Shown in pieces: positions 6,505-7,757 of a stretch of DNA of 7,757 bases. Position 1 is the stretch's first letter, and each line of letters starts with the position of its first letter. Made by a program: the position numbers and the translations under genes. Below the pieces are notes generated by a model. It was given only the letters and a program-made list of their open reading frames with translations, was not told the origin of the DNA and did not search any database. The DNA comes from Bacillota bacterium (lineage in GTDB: Bacteria; Bacillota; Clostridia; Saccharofermentanales; UBA5734), in contig JAEXPB010000240.1 of NCBI GenBank assembly GCA_023438965.1, forward strand, positions 1 through 7,757. The letters run 5' to 3'.

Positions 6505-6540
6505 GGTTACAGATCAGCGCGGCCGATGATCTGGTCAACC
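6505..6540. repeat. Inverted repeat (possible hairpin) downstream of the URO-D gene
   Basis: CAGATCA (6510-6516) and TGATCTG (6527-6533) form a perfect 7-bp stem around a 10-nt GC-rich loop. The outer GGTT (6505-6508) also pairs with AACC (6537-6540) across a small asymmetric bulge. It lies 46 nt past the stop of the gene ending at 6587. No T-run follows on either strand, so a standard rho-independent terminator is not supported; an RNA 3' stabiliser or protein site is possible. Confidence 0.5.
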
Positions 6541-6586
6541 AAATGAACAAGATACTTGATGCTTATTTACACGTTCGGATGCTCTG

Positions 6587-7757
6587 TTATCTCCCGTTAA
6601 ACTCCTTGACGGCCTCAATCATGGCGACAATATTCTGCACCGGCGTCTGAGCCTGGACATTATGCACGGCAGTGAAGACAAAGCCGCCCTGTGGGGCAAA
6701 TATCGCACAACGCTCCAGCACCTGCTCCCGGACTTCCCGCGGCGTGCCAAAGGGAAGCACCTTTTGGGTGTCCACGCCGCCGCCCCAAAAGGTCAGCCGA
6801 TCGCCGTATTTTTCTTTCAGGATCCGGGCGTCCATGCCGGCAGCCGAGCATTGCACCGGATTGATGATGTCAAAGCCGGCCAGGATAAACAATTCCAGGA
6901 AAGGTTCAATGGCGCCGCAGCTGTGCTTGAAGGTTTTCCAGCCGGTATGGGCATGGATCCAGTCATTGACTTTTTTATAATAAGGCAAGTATAAATTCAA
7001 GAAGGTTTCCCTGGAACAAAAGGTACTCAGCTGGGTGCCAAAGTCCGTGCCGCAGATAAAGGTCACGTCAACATCGCGCCCGACCGCGGCATTCAATTTC
7101 TGCAAGTTCTCAATGGCAATATCGGTCTGCCGGTCAAACACCTGATGCAGATAATCCGGCCGGCTGACCGTCGATACATACCACTCCTCAATATCCCGGA
7201 TTCCTTTGGGCTTTTTCAGAAACGGGCCCGGCACCAGGGCAATATCGCCCAGGCCCATCCCCCCGAAATTGGCGACAATTCCCCGGCCTGTTTGGGTCGC
7301 TGCCGCCAGGCTGCTTTGAAAGTAAGCGATGTCCGCTTCGGTTATCGGCTTGAATTCCTCCAGATTATCATCGGGGTTCAACTGGTCCTCATCAAATTCT
7401 TCCTGGCGGATAATGGCATCGAAATAGTAGCCGCCCTTGGGCATGCGGCCGCTGGGTGCGACCGACCGGTCACCTTGCGGATAAATATAATGGTTGCCGG
7501 CCTGGTCATCGGAGGTTTGGAAAGAACCCGGGACCAGAACATCCAGCCCATTGTCCAATCGCCACTCTTTCCAATCGGTCCGGGGAAATCCGAAGGTGGT
7601 GTTGCGTGCACCGACGCCCTCGACATCAACGCCCAATACTGCTTTCAAATCATCTTCGATCAAGCCCAGCATCTGGAATGGCTCATGGACCTTGACCGGC
7701 CGCTTTGCCAAGCCATAATAGTCCCGCAAAGCAGCTACACAGGTCACATGCATACCC
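6587..7757 (-). CDS. Uroporphyrinogen decarboxylase-family (URO-D) methyltransferase-like protein, 5' end outside window
   Basis: At least 389 residues; the frame stays open past an internal Met at 7753 (preceded by Gly), so the true start lies beyond the right edge. The fold family includes haem-pathway HemE and the zinc-dependent methyltransferases MtaA/MtbA that move methyl groups from corrinoid proteins. Counting from the Met at 7753, the motif HSC at 277-279 and a Cys at 302 (PVQCSAAGMD) match the HxC...C zinc site of the methyltransferase branch, which HemE lacks. Other family marks are FWGGGVDTQ at 322-330 and the C-terminal HNVQAQTPVQNI at 364-375. It is therefore more likely a methyl- or demethylation enzyme of anaerobic metabolism than a haem enzyme. 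No corrinoid protein or activase gene is visible; they may lie upstream, outside the window. The substrate is unknown. Confidence 0.85.
   Translation of the reverse strand, partial: GMHVTCVAALRDYYGLAKRPVKVHEPFQMLGLIEDDLKAVLGVDVEGVGARNTTFGFPRTDWKEWRLDNGLDVLVPGSFQTSDDQAGNHYIYPQGDRSVAPSGRMPKGGYYFDAIIRQEEFDEDQLNPDDNLEEFKPITEADIAYFQSSLAAATQTGRGIVANFGGMGLGDIALVPGPFLKKPKGIRDIEEWYVSTVSRPDYLHQVFDRQTDIAIENLQKLNAAVGRDVDVTFICGTDFGTQLSTFCSRETFLNLYLPYYKKVNDWIHAHTGWKTFKHSCGAIEPFLELFILAGFDIINPVQCSAAGMDARILKEKYGDRLTFWGGGVDTQKVLPFGTPREVREQVLERCAIFAPQGGFVFTAVHNVQAQTPVQNIVAMIEAVKEFNGR

Noticed and set aside
6340..6586. Possible tRNA, small RNA or riboswitch in the largest gap between genes
   Set aside because: I could not build a tRNA cloverleaf or recognise a known riboswitch core; only the two inverted repeats and a -10 box are supported.
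6542..6652. A short plus-strand frame starting MNKILDAYLHVRML
   Set aside because: Only 36 codons, no ribosome binding site, and two thirds of it lies antisense to the end of the URO-D gene.

Overview
No tRNA, rRNA, CRISPR array, insertion sequence or phage gene is visible. The window looks like ordinary bacterial chromosome: seven closely packed protein genes, strong GGAGG-type ribosome binding sites and sigma-70/sigma-A-like promoters. By eye it is GC-rich, though GC was not computed. The gene content points to an anaerobic, heterotrophic bacterium, perhaps of the Bacillota (Clostridia-like). It includes a eukaryote-like UDP-sugar pyrophosphorylase, a long-chain acyl-CoA ligase with the variant P-loop I associate with Firmicutes, an AEC permease, and an HxC...C uroporphyrinogen-decarboxylase-like methyltransferase. 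That assignment is inference and weak.

Left block (1-2494, minus strand): three genes probably read as one unit from a good promoter at 2524-2552. First is a UDPGP-family nucleotidyltransferase of the UAP1 type. After 21 bp comes a protein with four zinc ribbons. After a further 89 bp comes a small membrane protein built from two copies of a two-helix unit, cut by the left edge. A divergent promoter at 2590-2618 reads the other way into a long-chain fatty acid-CoA ligase (2640-4364, plus strand).

Right block (4374-7757, minus strand): an AEC-family (auxin efflux carrier-like) permease runs tail to tail with the ligase, with only 9 bp between the stop codons. Its normal start, ribosome binding site and promoter are all recognisable, but codon 6 is TAA, so the gene looks broken by a single nonsense codon. 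Upstream of it is a natural fusion of a PhnB-like VOC domain with an AHSA1/SRPBCC domain; a terminator hairpin surrounds its stop codon. A 247-bp intergenic region with two inverted repeats separates it from a URO-D-family methyltransferase gene that runs off the right edge.

The genes do not form one clear pathway. The left operon may link nucleotide-sugar (envelope precursor) synthesis to two uncharacterised accessory proteins; the others look like independent metabolic genes. I did not find a convincing new multi-gene system. The points most worth a second look are the nonsense codon in the permease, the VOC-AHSA1 fusion, and the pyrophosphorylase/zinc-ribbon/membrane-protein gene set.
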